Part shown: positions 49,314-63,125 of the stretch, in pieces
Layout: the number at the start of each line of letters is the position of its first letter
Position numbering within the stretch: position 1 is the stretch's first letter
Assembly (NCBI RefSeq): GCF_964340395.1
Contig: NC_135551.1
Coordinates: forward strand, 9,381,379-9,445,378
Length of the DNA: 64,000 bases
Direction: 5' to 3'
Source: Glandiceps talaboti
Taxonomy: Eukaryota; Hemichordata; Enteropneusta; Spengelidae
Translations under genes and position numbers: made by a program
The notes under the pieces: generated by a model
The model's database searches: none
What the model saw: the letters and a program-made list of their open reading frames with translations, nothing else
What the model was told of the DNA's origin: nothing

Positions 49314-52300
49314 AACTCAAGAACATTATTGAAAATAGTGGTCTGAGATTTAACATCATCGTAACCACCACCACCACCACACCACTCACATTTGCTATAA
49401 CCCCAGAAAACCGACGCACTAAAGCTACAACCAACATCGCTACCATAACTACCGTTCAAAAGAGAAAGTATGTTAGAATACTTCACCCAATTTTCATACA
49501 ATCATTGTGAAGTATACATCCATTGTTAGTTCATATAGTAGCATTGGGTGAGAGTGTCTTTCATTACTGCACTAACTCTCTCAGTAATAGTTTAGTACTT
49601 GCTCATTTATGACAGGTGCATTACCATCGAATCTATGAGTGCTTCTACTTAAAGAAATTACAACTTTACAAAATATGACGACATGGTTACCAACAATAAC
49701 ATATTCAAATATCAATGAGTAGGGTGGAGTTGCCTTTCTTTTTTTTAAAACACGTTCTAACTTTCCATCATCACCATTCCTATACCCATAACGCGTAGCA
49801 TGTTGTTGTTTTGCTATCAGTTATTGATGGTGTACGTGCACCGCTATATGCAAAACTTTGTTGGGCGTTCATCGGTAGTTTGTTCTCGATTATTCCAAGG
49901 GGGATTGTTTTCTAATTTCATCAGAAGGACCATCAGCCTGCTTTGTCCTGTTTAGGGTTAAACCACCAGCAATATTTGATAAATACCTATGTAAAATTTT
50001 AAAGACAATGGAAAGAATCACATGCACTGTCTCTGCATAACAAACCATAATGATGACTTCAAGTAATTTCGGCGTATCATATGGTCGGCAGTATTAAAAC
50101 AAATTTTATAAATTTACTGTAGTTGGTTACACCACCAGTTACTATTGAAAAAAATAGATACAAAGTTTACCATTCAACACAATACTGCAAGTAAAACTCT
50201 GTCTTGAAGTCTGATTTGCACGGTCGTTTGCTACAAAACCAAAAGGTTTTGTCCTCTATTGCCAACACAGCTCTATTATCAGTTTACAGATATTAAAATA
50301 GCTGGGACTTTGTGTGCCCTCATTTCATTTCATATTTTGTGTTTTTTCAATGAACTTTGGAAAGGAAAATAATTGTTTATCAAAGATGGAAATGTCCACA
50401 TTCTTGCAATAGGTGAGAACAGTTTGCAAATGTGGCAATGAACGGACTGACACTATGCTATATAGAGGTATATTAAAAATATACAGCTAAAATGGTGTTA
50501 GTTTGGTATTTCACTCATGTAACATAACACTGTTTTTACACACCCAGGCAGCTTCTAATAATGCGAATTAAAGCAGCAATTACATAGGTCCCGTGCACGG
50601 TAGGGATGTAGAAGTAGTCAAGTTGATATGTTGATTATCGGGTAGAAAATCAACTGAATGAAGCCATTAAAATCATCAGGTCCAAGTGTAATGTTTTCAT
50701 TAGAAGCCTGGTTTTACTGCACTGCAAAAACGTAGCAATGCTGATCATTGTGTTATAAAAGTGTGTATTGGGTATTGAGTGAAACACTAATCCAACATCG
50801 TTTTAGCTGTATGATATGTTCATGCATGGGGCGATGGTGTGTAAATATGTTGAGCCCCAATACGTCAATAGCAATCCAAGATAACGAACAGTTAAAGGCA
50901 CGAACTGTAAACACATGACATTGATATCATACCAGAAGGACTAATACGTCAACGTTGTACATTGACTGTGTGACCGTGTCAGGTTAAATGATAGCTCAAG
51001 TTGAGATGGTAATACCACGAGAGGTCTCCGTGTTATTGTCAGAACCTTGTACGTACCTTGACTGTATATGGTGTATTGTTTTAGATTTTATAGTTTCTAC
51101 TCATTGATGATGATTATTTGAAGAAAAAGAAATCAAACCAAATAACCAAGATTCGTTGAGTATATATTGAACTAATCCACTCTATACAGTGTAATAAGAC
51201 GAATTACAAGTTGAGATGTATATTGCGAGTTTTGCTTGTGGTGAACAAGGTACCTTTCAACAAATACATCGACAGGCATTTGATGAATGTAAAAATGAGT
51301 CATGCATTACCCGTTACCCTTTCCATCACCCGATACCGTTAAACGGCATTTACAACATACGTTACCCTCCCTATATGCTATACCCTGCCACTCAACGTTA
51401 CTCAAACCATACACTTCAACTGACCGTCGAATGAAAAGTCACTGCTCAAAATGTCAGGCTATTATAGTTAATCTAGTCAAGTTGACACATTAATATCAAG
51501 CCGACAGTGCATACTAATAGGCTTACAAAGTAATAGCTGTGAGACTGCTTAGTGTCTTCGTGGTTATCTTTATAGAGTGTCCAATCATAAAGTTTTCCCT
51601 CCATTGTCAATCGTCCAATGTGTTAAGAGGAAAACATAGCCAAGAGCAACCAACGAAAATGTCAAGCTAAGTCGTGTTCGTTTATCATGTAAGACAGACA
51701 AGGAAAATTTTTCCATATGCGATTGAAACAAAAAATACGGGATATATTTTTATATATGGTGTTCCAACACCACATGTCGCGTTCTGCGTAGTTCAAAAAT
51801 GGGACAACACGTTTAAAATTGGAATGTTCTTATGCTTCATAAATCAACTTTATACTTGTATATTGTTCCCGACTATTTGTATTCATTTGGCCGAAAAATA
51901 CCAGATTATCACTACTCGATAGAGTTATCGATATTAAGAAGGTTCGTGGTATTTTCCATGGCCGTCAATGAAAATATGTGGGAATATCATTATTAGAGAA
52001 ATACCTACATTGTATGCCTACTGACTTGTAAGTGTGGTCAACGAGAACACTACATTGACATTTCACCTCAAATAAGTACATACACCCTACTTTACTTTAC
52101 GAATTCCAAGGCTAATAAAACACAGGTGCATAGTCGAACCTGGCATAGAGTGCAGACAATTTTGAGTTTCTATGGAGGCATGGTGAACTAAATTGCAGCC
52201 GTTACTTATTTACTCTGTGATTTGAATTAATCCATGCGTTGCAACGGAGGGACCAATGTTAGGGAATGTTACCCTAGAATCATGGACATAAATTGATATT

Positions 52301-55004
52301 TTCTATTACAATATAAAACATCATGTTTGGAACAGAACATGATAAACGGTCGGTAAAGTGAGGTGTGAACTTATTTAGTTTGAGAGGGCTGGTGCATAGC
52401 AACAGATGAGAACAGTAGCACCTTCTGACAGGCGGCTGCAATACAAAAAACAATAAATCACCAATCTATCAAGGTAATGTTTTGTCAGTAAAACGTATCA
52501 GTATTTGACAACAATTAACAAATAGTGTAGATTTGGTCCATGTACAACAAACGACTTGAAACTGTTAAAACATTTCAAGTTATCGTTACCTTCGAGCTGT
52601 GATTGGAAACAGTACAAATGACTCCCAACTAAACTGACACATGTATGACACTGCGAACGTGTGGTAAGCTGGACTACCTGTACATGTGTACTATTACTAG
52701 GCAAAGAAGACAAAGCAAGACCATTTGCACACGTGTGTACAACCGCCTTAACTATACCGTTCGTAGAGTTGGTAACACGACTGGAAAGTTATAATGTTTC
52801 TACGTGTGTGTGTGTGGGTGGGGGGTACTGCCAAACATAGAAGACAACACCTGCGTCTGTCGACGTCACTTTACGTGAGGCGGCCATAGCGTACACTATT
52901 TACGATGGCAATAGCTGACTGACTCGCCGACAATTTAATAACGGTGGTTGTGTATTGGAGTGCATTGTATTGGTATATAATTTATTGCTGCACTTTTTAA
53001 CAAACTTGATTGTGTCTTTTCACATCTATAGATTGCCACAATGTTCAACACGATCGACAAATGACCCAATGCCACAAGTCTCAGTCACCGGTGGTCAACG
53101 GTACGACGCCCTCTTCAGTTAGTTAGCTCAGTTAAGTTCGCAGTTGTCTGTCATGAATTTTGATATACACTGTCGTATACAGGTTATGATTACTTAATGT
53201 GTAATCAAGTTCGATCATTGAAAAGCATCCCCGAGATAAGTGATGGTCTCGGTCATTTGATTTTGCACGGGTAACAAAATCACATTTTTGGGGAAACAGG
53301 TCGAAAAGCAAACATAACGTCATACCTCCACATTGCCACGGGTTGCTATTGTTTTCAAGATTTTGATTAATTTTAAGAAAACATTTTCGTGCCGTGTGTC
53401 GTATTTTTTTATTTATTGAGGTTGTACGATGTGTTGACGGGAACACATGTATATGGGTAACAGGACAAACGCCCCCCCCCTAGGATAAATACCACGAACA
53501 GATGCCTCCGGTAGGACTGTTACGGCGCACGATTCGACCAAAAAAGGCGTTAGGGTTACTTAGCATTTCTACTGCAGTGCGAACTTTTTGTGGGCATAGC
53601 CCACAACCTCGAGCTTTGAATATAGTAATGTTTTAGTATTTGTGCAATCAGTCAAATACTGTATTTGACACACACATCCAAAATAAAGTAAAAATCATGT
53701 TGTTTAATTCGGAAAATAATAAAAATACAAGACACAAATTAATCACGGCAAAAATAACTACACATCAAATAAAGCTAAAACCATAAGAAACAATTCATTG
53801 CATGTCCACTTTAGTTCAAAATATTTAGTCATTTTCTCTTTTACATCATAGTTTCTCAGTAAAATGTTTCCATAACTCAGTGCTAGATTTTGGTATCAGA
53901 CCTTGAAGTACTGGGTCGTATGATCATTGAGCGGTGCATACTAAAGAGCGAGGTATGTAGTTAAAAAAATTACGTGTTACAAAGCTCGACATCTGAACCA
54001 ATTGAATATGGAATAGCTTGGTGACTGTTTACATTTAAGAACGAAACTTGAATATCAAAACTATATAGAGGGTATGCAACAGTGATAATAAGATTTTGGC
54101 ATGGGGAATTTTTTTGCTGTTTTAGGAAAATCCTTCATTTCAATTTTAATACTCTGTGAGTAAAACATGACAACTCATCTGTGATATGCAAGAAATTATG
54201 TAATTATATGAATTTCAACATTTACTCTCGAAGGTTAAGGGCAAGGAGGAATCGAATAATATCCCCCGGATCTTCTTTCCGTTTAGAGGAGACACTCCAA
54301 TTGCAGTGCCGTGTATCGTGGTGGTGCGTTAGTGTACAGATAGTGTATAGTCAGGCTATATATGGCATCCTGTAGACAATCTGATACTAGCAACGTATCG
54401 TACAACACAGGAAGACAGGCGTAGACACATTGAGACACATACACACATACAACCCCTACTACTGTACGTGTAAGTTATAGAGAAAAACTGACAGGTATAT
54501 TGTATATGCAGAAAAAACAGCAGTTTTTGTAATTATAGATCTAATATTTTTAAATTTGTCTCTGTATTTATATAAATGATTTTCGAAATGTTATTCTTTT
54601 CTCTCAGTATTCATTTGTCGTTAAGTTCAAGATATCTCTATCCTTTATGTGACACACGGGCGCTGATTGTTGTTGTCAATTATAAATAGCCACTACATTG
54701 TGATGACGTCATTTAATCTATCATGATGCAGTGGCCCATGGGTATTCCCGGGGTTCATTTTACTGCAGTGTTGTCTCTTTCAAAATGTGTATTGTATGAG
54801 ATATTAGTCTGTACAACTATAGAGATTAAAATGTCTTTTCTGAATATTATGCACAATTACGCAATATATGTAATACCGTAACTGTCGAGACATGTTATAA
54901 AAAGACGTGTGAAGTGCTCAGTCATAGATTGTAAAGGTTTAGAATCAAATCAATAATACATGTAGTACACAGAATATACAGCTCCTCCCACAACGAATGG
55001 CGTC
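49312..55004. other. Unique DNA, no gene supported
   Basis: Frames up to 104 codons are within chance expectation. A poly-C run of 10 lies near 53473. Less A+T-rich patches at 52840-52930 and 53050-53110 show no gene model. Confidence 0.4.
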
Positions 55005-55315
55005 ATCATAACGCTGTACAATAACTACTCCTGGCACAGACCTATATCGGTACAAAGGACCTACATAACATCCTCAACTCCATATAAAGAATACAGTCCA
55101 CCGCAACGTCTGTAAGTGCGTACGATTGTAAAGCATTCATATTGCAACCACTGTCCTACCAGGTCCTCTAGTTATAGTATACAGTTAGGTTGACACTGGA
55201 GCATAGTCATAGTTTAAAATCTTGGTATATAACCATTTAGCAACAATTGGCAGCGACAAGGCTCGACACCAGATTCTATGTCGTTCATTCTAACCAGTCG
55301 TGGCCTACCATCATG
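55005..55315 (-). mobile_element. SINE family 1, diverged copy
   Basis: Aligned with the copy at 47297 in the same orientation. Shared blocks on the plus strand are ctcctggcacagac, cctcaactcca, acagtccaccgcaac, gtaaagcattcatattgcaa, ctgtcctaccaggtcctc, acagttaggttgac and ttggcagcgac. The B-box region survives as GGTGTCGAGCC on the minus strand. The 3' aagcgctttg tail is degraded. It is an older or more decayed member. Confidence 0.65.
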
Positions 55316-56399
55316 CTTTAAAGACATGATTCCAAGCCGTCGTAGTTTTACGATTAATTAAGACAAAGTTTATATAGAGTTTGACATTGAATAGCGAATC
55401 AAGGATAGGCCGAGTGGTTGATTGATTCATTTCATCTGAGTCTCAAATTAAAGATTACTATCGGATCAGTATAAGACTTTATCCAATAATTGCAGCAGAA
55501 GTGACAAATAATTGAATTCTAATCAAACTGTTCTTAGAAGGCTTTGTGAACTGTTTAATATGATTGTACATTTCATAACAAATTTGAAATGCTCCAATGA
55601 TTTGCAAACTTCACTTGTATCTCTTATTATTTATTTTTGTCATTTATCGGTGGTGTGCCATTGATGTAAATCTCGGATCAGCCGACTTCATTGATTTCAG
55701 ATTTGATAGAAAACCAAAATATGAAAATTTGGGTTTCTTGCCATCTTGAATTTCTCCTTGTGCTCCCGTTTGCCTTGAGATCTTTTCACCTCCTTGCGTG
55801 TGAATCAAGTCGTTCCACTCAATAAAGGATGATGCAGTTTCATATATCTCCCACGTGCACGTCCACGGTAGTAGACTAGACTGCCAAATACTCACATACT
55901 CACCCACCTTGCCATATTTTGATACCACGGGCATCTAGTCACTTTGAGACATTATGCTGAAGTAAGCAGACCTAAATTTAACAGTAAATGTATTTACACG
56001 CACACAAAGGCTCTAAAACAGGTAACAAACGCAACGCAATTCTCCTGGGACCATCCATCGATCTAATTCTCCTGGGACGTCCATCGACAAAAAACACCGC
56101 GACAATCCCAAGGTGACATCTACGGGGGATTAATACCTTGTATGACCCAGGACAAACTGAGAACTGTCATTTTGTGAACGTAACAATTGATTTGAGGTAC
56201 AACACATACATATATATACACATTATTAGCCAATATATTGTACAACAACGCCTATCGTATGATGATAGCCGTATCATCTCATCACCTGAGTCGGTAACGT
56301 AGTAGACCAACGGAACGACGGCGGTATTTGAGTTTGAGATTTACGCCGCCATCTACATATCACAACGTTATTTAACCTACTCACCCGATGCCTATATCT
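55316..56399. other. Unique DNA, no gene supported
   Basis: The minus frame at 55644-55934 (96 codons) has no supporting signal. An imperfect pair ggcggta / tacgccgcc lies near 56320-56350. Confidence 0.35.
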
Positions 56400-56561
56400 C
56401 TGATCATTGGCTGCCATTCAAACTTTGAGATTAACCACATTAAGAGTGGTGCTATTTGTCCAACAGCATTTGTCACCGAAAAACCGACACGGGATCAACA
56501 CCACACTCGCGAGGATATAAAGTGTTTAACTTCGGTTTGACTTTAATTCAGCAGGGCTAAG
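56400..56561 (+). promoter_or_regulatory. Candidate core promoter: inverted CCAAT and TATA box
   Basis: ATTGG (about 56406-56410) lies about 110 bases upstream of TATAAAG at 56516-56522. A ttcagc initiator-like site lies about 31-34 bases after the start of the TATA box (near 56550), and the candidate start codon follows at 56562. Spacing matches a standard RNA polymerase II promoter. This is inferred from motif order only. Confidence 0.3.
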
Positions 56562-56591
56562 ATGAGAAAAGCACTTGAAACTCTGAACGAG
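56562..56591 (+). CDS. Candidate short first coding exon
   Basis: ATG at 56562 (context taagATGA) encodes MRKALETLNE and ends at GAG|GTAAGA (56591/56592), a consensus donor, in phase 0. It sits directly behind the TATA/initiator arrangement at 56516-56552. Short first coding exons like this are common in animals. The next exon could not be identified by eye within the remaining 7.4 kb, so the product is unknown. Confidence 0.27.
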
Positions 56592-59500
56592 GTAAGAACG
56601 GTGTATTAGTGAAACACGTCGAATAGATAGTTATAAGCCACTACTACTCTGACCATTGTTTACGTACTAAAGCTACTCCCACCGTAGTATATCGTGTTGA
56701 CATTGAAAGCGTGAACACAAATCAAAACAGTAATGGATTCACATTGCGTTTTTATTCAGCCTGGAAAACACACTTCTAGATCACAAATCAATCCGAATTA
56801 TATTTGCAGTAGTCGAAGGGTGTAGTTAGGGAATATATCGATAAAAATTATAGCTAATTAAAAAAATTGTATATCTATTTAAAACTTACATTGATAAAAG
56901 CCTCAGGCCTATAACATTCCATGTCACGTGACCGTGGCGAGGGGGAACTAGTATGCATGTTTATCTTGCAAAAAACCCAAACAAAACAGGTTTGTTTGTG
57001 TGTTCTTTTCTGACGTTCGAAGCATAACCTCAAAAAACCACATGGCTGACGAAAGCGAAATAGTGCACTGGAAATGCTGCCTTTTATACGAACGAGTGTA
57101 CTGATGATATACCTAGATAAGTATCTACCAGGGTATAGTAGCAGCCAGTCTATCTATCTACGTTGTACATGTTTATCTATCGTATTAAAACGGTGTTATG
57201 ATACAGACTAAAATGAATATTCATTGAATGTGAAAAATAGATTTGGTTCGAATTTTTATGCAATGTCAACTATGAATTGTTTATGGGGACTGCCTTGCGA
57301 GTACACTCATGTTTTGGTAACACATAAAATATATATGATGGGGAAAAATCCACCAGCAAACACTTACAAGGAGATTTGATAAAGTCTATCGTCCTCTAGG
57401 ATAAGTAGTGGCTTGTTGAACATTTCACCTGAACGAAACCTACCGACATAAATCTATCTGCACGTCATATCATCATAATTTATTTGCCATGGCTAATTGT
57501 CATGATTATTGCATTTTCTAATGTGTTGTCTTTTTGAAGTGTTTACCCCTATTTAGATAATGTGTTGTTGAACCATTGACTAGTACATCTCCACTACGGT
57601 AAATGCCGCTGTATTGTTCTTTTAACATGATATTATCAGCATTGAAACATGATCGCCGATGGCTATAAAGCCACAGTCAAACTTTGGGAATAGCCAACCT
57701 ATTGTGGAGTTCGTTCTCCTCCCGAGCGTATAAACATAGTCACTCCCGAACGTAGCAGAGTTGCCGTGAAGATTCCAGCCAGTTGACTAGTATCAGTCGA
57801 CTGGCTGAATCTTGGACGCGGCTACGTCATTCACTGCAAACACTCTGGGCAGACGAGTAGATATGCTGCAGGAGACAGGCTACACTGTGAACGGAAACGG
57901 CATGGGCCGATGTATGCGATATTAGTCACGGAACGATAATCGGCATAGCATTGGTACACACCAATATTGGCCACCGAAAACATTCAGAATGAGATAAGAT
58001 TATACGAATATAAAGTTGGAAATGATACAAGCGTAGAGAGATATGTTGCCAAGTTACGATGTATATAAGTATTGACAAGCATCTCAAGGTATCAGAAATC
58101 GTGGAGCCAGTCCAGAGTGGTCCCCAGCAACACTACGACAGCAAATGTACTATTTGTAATCCCCCAAGCATTTTAATAGGTATTTTTGGCTTGAAATGCT
58201 TAGCCCTGTATCCAAATGATAGAGCTGCCAAAATTGGCGGGATTACATTAGCAGGCCGGCAATAAATGATTCGAGAGCAGACGACACTTGGTACAAAACT
58301 TGATGCAAAATTGGCAAATAAAATGCTCTAATTTCAACATAATGGTGACGTCACATACAATTGGTTATTATTGTTCTCGCAGAAGAAAGCAAAAAACGTC
58401 AATGGGGCGGTGTTATTTTCATTCTGACACAACCCGTCATGTGACACTTGAACAAAAAGATAGTGATAAAGGCAAATATTTATGGTAGAGATTTATATAC
58501 CAAACCGTGGACTCTGCCATCATAATACGCCACGCGTTTGCCCTTGAACATCTACTTGTATGTGTGCATAGAACCCTGGACCGGTACCGTACACCTACAT
58601 TGTCTAACCATAAGTCTAGAGATGTTCTCATCGTTATTTGGCAGGATAGGGATACTTGGCGGTAGGTAGCAAAACTATCAAAATTCATGACTTCAACTTC
58701 AAGTTCAACCATGTACACAGTTAAGATGATAAGTACGTAATGAATTCATAGATGTGTTTGTATTCAATAGCCTTAAACCTGTACTGACTGTTGCAATTGG
58801 AACGTTTTGTTCATCAAGTGACCGGCAAAGACGTACACATCCTCTTAAAAGTGTTCAATTTCTGATAACAAGACATTTCCACCGTTATTGGTTGATTAGA
58901 CAATCCATAGGTAGTGACAATTTTAAACCGAAGGTTGGCGTTTTAATCCATTATATTTTGCCAGAATACTGCATTCGCATTGCTCATTAGATATACAATA
59001 TCGAGGCCTAAAGTGAGGTCATACATTTTCAGTCACAGCGATCCCCACACATTTTTTTCCCCGGCTAATCTCCGTGAATGCCCGGCGTGAATTATTACGT
59101 TTTATGTACAAAGTCAACGTGTTCTTGACTGGATTTAGGATGCGTGCCGTAAAATATACATTTTTTTACAATTTCTTATCGTTTTATATATGCAACTACA
59201 CCCCTACAGATGATCCAATGCACTTCGTGGTGTACACTATTGAGAATAAGGCATTGTACCAAACACTATCAGTCACCTAGTCCAGTACTTACAGCTTTAC
59301 ACGTAAAATGTTCTACAGCGACTGTCTTTTGCTGTGGAACGTCAAAGCTTAAAACACCTCGAACCTAAAACTACCAGAACGTGGGGAATTTAATATTCAG
59401 TATACACCTGACTATGTTTGTTGGAGATTTCTGAATTTGACTTTGCATCTATTCCGTCGGGCTAGGAACAGTGGATCAACCATTAAGATTTCACCACTCT

Positions 59501-61559
59501 GTAAATGTTCACGGTACCAACGCGGGAAGTCTAGCTTGACATTTCTTCGGCGAAAGCTTAAAGACAAATCAAACAGACACATTTTCGTAGTACATTTACA
59601 AATAAATATTGGTATTGACAAGAGTGCATGCTATACACATAAGTATGGCGAATCCGTAAGTCAAACACTTACTGAATGAAGAAGTGAGTCTTTTTTTTTA
59701 TTTTCGCTTCACTAGAATGTATAGTTGCTGAGTTACGGTCTACAGTTACTGATAAACTAACATACTAGTTTTACCAATTCTCCTAAGTCCGTATGAGGGG
59801 AGGGAGACGTCAATGACCGTTGCAGAAAAGAGAGTGGCGAAATAATTCTGGCGAACGATGATCGTGCTGCCAGCATTATACAATCGATGCGTGGAGTCAC
59901 CGTGTCTGTATAAAATGAATAACCATTCTGTGCAACATGATGTAGTTGACGTATTGGATCCAGACATGTAAAGATACCGTGGCTATTTTCGGTTGTGGAG
60001 CCACATTGACTGGAGAAGACAGTCAACACGTTCTGTATTTATGACGTATTAATCCCCAATATAACATGTACTGTATATGTAGTGTTGGAAATGTGGAGCC
60101 ATGTTGTCTGAATACAGTTGATAACTCTTTTGGTCACATTTCCAATGTCAGATTTTACTAGCAAAAAAAAAAGAACTTTAGAACTTGCCGATGTTGTATT
60201 AACACTAGTCGAACACAAATTATAACAAAATCCATATTGTCTGGACCATTCGTTTTGCATATTTTTAGATGTTAGTTGCGAATTTGATAAATTGATGTTA
60301 TTTCATTTAGCACACAACTGCAAATTTGAATGCCACCCACTCAAAGAATGTAATTAATGGTCAGTCTAGAATATTTACTGAATTCGTGCATCACATTCTT
60401 GAACAGTCTCTCGCTTAGATTATCGTACACTCATGTGCATGGATATATGAAAAAATACTGTTGTTAAGTCGGGTTCTTTCTTAAATTGTGTCATTAAAGC
60501 TTGCCACGTGAGATTTGGATAAAGAAATAGCGATAAAGGTAATATTAATGGGTTTATAGTGTTGTTGTGCAAAGTCATGGTCTTGTACGTTAGCCGTGAC
60601 AATACACTAAACTCTGCAGACTGTGCCTCAATTACTTCCGTAAAAGGAAAGATCATTCGGTTTGACTTGTGTTGTTGACCTGGACTTAAGTTCAACGATA
60701 ATTGTTTATTTGTACTTAAATATATAGTATTCATTGTCACCAACTTTTAAATCGGCACTAAAAGACTAAATGGGTTTATTTTCTTATGTTAGACATATTT
60801 TAGAAATATCTGCGAGTCAGCATTTTTATTGTTTCAAAAGCAAACTTGCAAAAATAATTTCATTCAACGAATGAGTTTTGATTTCGTACTGTGACAATTT
60901 GAATGTTTTGTCTTCATCAGCAAAGAAAATGTGCATTCAGAGAGGACTCGGTGTAAGTTTATTGAGACGAGGCATAATTATCGTAGACGTACAGAAGTAC
61001 AGTACATTGTTATACCATACAGAAGCTACATTTTTGTAAGTTAGCGTCTTTGAACGCAATATATGCGTTATATTAACTCCCTGGTCGTTCTGTCCGGTTT
61101 ACGTCACACATTATACGGATTTCAAAATTATTACGTTACAATTGGTCTAAACGTTCCAACTCGCCATTCTTTTTCGAAATATTTATTAAAGAATGCTTGA
61201 GGCGGTGTAATTATTATATTCCCTAATATTGTTCTACATTCTACCTGAACACACTTGTAAACTAAAGGGTTTGTCATCTGTAGACTCGTTGTAACAAGGC
61301 CCCTTACGTCACTCCTATTTTCCTTGACTGAACGAAGATAATACCTCTCTAATTGTCAGAATGACGGTAGGCAGGTGTACACAGATTGTAGGTAGTGACA
61401 CATATATATCATTGGTTGTACTCGTCTATTGCATGCAAATTGAACTTTGACAATTCTAAAAAATTGGTAAGAGAATACGCCCTCGGACCAAAAAATGTTG
61501 ATAAAAAAAATATTTATTTTAAGCCCTCATTCAGAGCCCAAATCCTAGAATGTACATTG
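56592..61559. other. Unique DNA, several unsupported frames
   Basis: Frames at 58437-58718 (minus, 93 codons), 59757-60029 (minus, 90) and 60420-60743 (minus, 107) lack splice or promoter support. A 13-bp hairpin lies at 57776-57807. Confidence 0.35.
57776..57807. repeat. Short hairpin, 13-bp arms
   Basis: cagccagttgact and agtcgactggctg pair with one mismatch over a 6-base loop. Confidence 0.5.
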
Positions 61560-61755
61560 CAAAAAATATGATGAATTGTGTGATATTGCTATTTCATTTC
61601 AAGCTCGGAAATCACTCTTCTTGCTTTTACAGCACGGTGAATTTAGTTGAACCCAGACGATACGGCTCGAGCCTCGAACTCAGACCGTGGTGGTAAGCTT
61701 AGAGGAAAGTGGTATACGTACTTGGCCACCACCACCACCACCACCACCACCACCA
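61560..61755 (-). mobile_element. Second SINE family, tRNA-derived head
   Basis: The minus strand begins with ggtggccaagtacgtatacc (A-box region), then ttcctctaagcttaccacca. Next comes gtctgagttcgaggctcgag with the B box GAGTTCGAGGC in a pairing T-arm (TGAG/CTCG), then gccgtatcgtctgggttcaa and a T/A-rich body. This head differs from SINE family 1. The 3' end is not fixed. The GGT repeat of the neighbouring microsatellite merges with the first bases of the head. Confidence 0.5.
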
Positions 61756-61762
61756 CCACCAC
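61726..61762. repeat. (CCA)n microsatellite
   Basis: About 12 CCA units, (GGT)n on the minus strand, at the 5' edge of the SINE head. It probably expanded from the GGTGG at that edge. Confidence 0.9.
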
Positions 61763-62514
61763 AACGTATGTTGGTTTAGTCTGAGACCAATATAGTATAC
61801 GTTGTCTGAGGTTTGGTGTATGTGTGCGCAATGATTATTCTGCAACCGCCACGGTTGTAATTAGAGTATATATATATTTCGACGCAGGTGTACAGTGTTA
61901 CGAATGTGTTACATGTATATCTTTACTGAGTAAAAAAACCCATAGATTGTGAATCTTTTACTGCAACCCTATACGATATCCATAAAGTACTTGGTGTAAA
62001 TTTGGGGTCAACTACCTACTAAAATGGGGTCAATGGTTTCGAAAGGGGTACTTGTACATTCGACTCATCAGTACCGAACATTTGTCGATTTGTGTCGGAA
62101 CTGTTGAGGCCCACCCAAACTCTTGCATCGTCATTCAAGCATTAGTTTGTGGATCGATCGTTCAGTGACTTGCCACGATATAATGAATCAGCTGGCAATT
62201 TGAAACGAAACTAGTGAGACGATATACAGCGGTATTTTTGGGGGGACTCGCACATGCACCTCGTCGACTCCAACTCGAAGTATTTGTCGATTCGAGTAAA
62301 AACTACTAATTAATACCAACCACGCTAAGCAAAACATTAGTTTTAAAATGTGTTAATCGAATTGTTATAACTCAGTAAATAACCCTGCTACATAATTTAT
62401 ATTAATTTAATACCATTCTTAGAAAACAGGTATCTTAGTCAGATGGTCAATTTTATCATTGTTTCATTAACAATTTGGGGAACTAAATTTATGTGAAATT
62501 TAAAAAAAAAAATA
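61763..62514. other. Unique DNA, nothing recognised
   Basis: No supported feature. Confidence 0.4.
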
Positions 62515-62738
62515 GGGAAAGGATCAATCTGCGATGAAAATCTGAGGTGATGAAAGCGGCTAGATGTCTTTAATTACCTCTTTTTCTATCGTTTTGTGTA
62601 GTTTGTATTCAGTGTTGTGGTGATCGCCGCCTTCCCTGAACCAAACCAAATAAAGGACACAAAGCGATCGAAATAGAGGTAAATAAAGACATCTAGCCAC
62701 TTTCATCACCTCAGATTTTAATCACATTGGGAAAGGAT
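62515..62738. mobile_element. 204-bp foldback element with 10-bp target-site-like repeats
   Basis: gggaaaggat occurs exactly at 62515-62524 and 62729-62738. Between them lies a foldback: the left arm 62525-62599 and right arm 62657-62728 are inverted copies. Over the inner 63 bases (starting aaaatctgaggtgatgaaag) I count five mismatches. The loop is 57 bases. A 10-bp duplication and long terminal inverted repeats without coding capacity fit a non-autonomous DNA transposon, possibly Mutator-like (usual duplication 9-11 bp). The superfamily is inference. Confidence 0.7.
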
Positions 62739-62816
62739 TAAAGTCTTAAGCCTTATTTCCGCTGTGGTGGGATTAGTGATTAAGCTGTAATTCTTTCAGT
62801 TAGACGGTCCTCAGAA

Positions 62817-62831
62817 CCCCCCCCCCCCCCC
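62817..62831. repeat. C15 homopolymer
   Basis: Fifteen C residues, then GGGCCCC. Confidence 0.9.
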
Positions 62832-63125
62832 GGGCCCCTCCTTCTAACTAAATTGGTCAAAATTGAAAATGTTTCAGACAGCACAATCAATTTCAAATCA
62901 GTATGCAGTAGTATGTAGTGATATGAATGCAAAGCAGATATATATTTAAGAAAAATAGTTCTTTTGTTGACACCATACTTAATTTTAATACCATGCATTT
63001 ACTCTAGTGAAAGTTCATTGTGCTCAATTTCATGATATTTTTAAAAGAAATATTTGCATTTAGACTTACAAATAGATCAATCAAAAGTAAGAGTGACTTT
63101 GTAGGATGACAACGAAAATGGCTCA

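Noticed and set aside
52128-52160. Pol III B box GGTTCGACT on the minus strand
   Set aside because: No pairing T-arm and no A box at the right distance.
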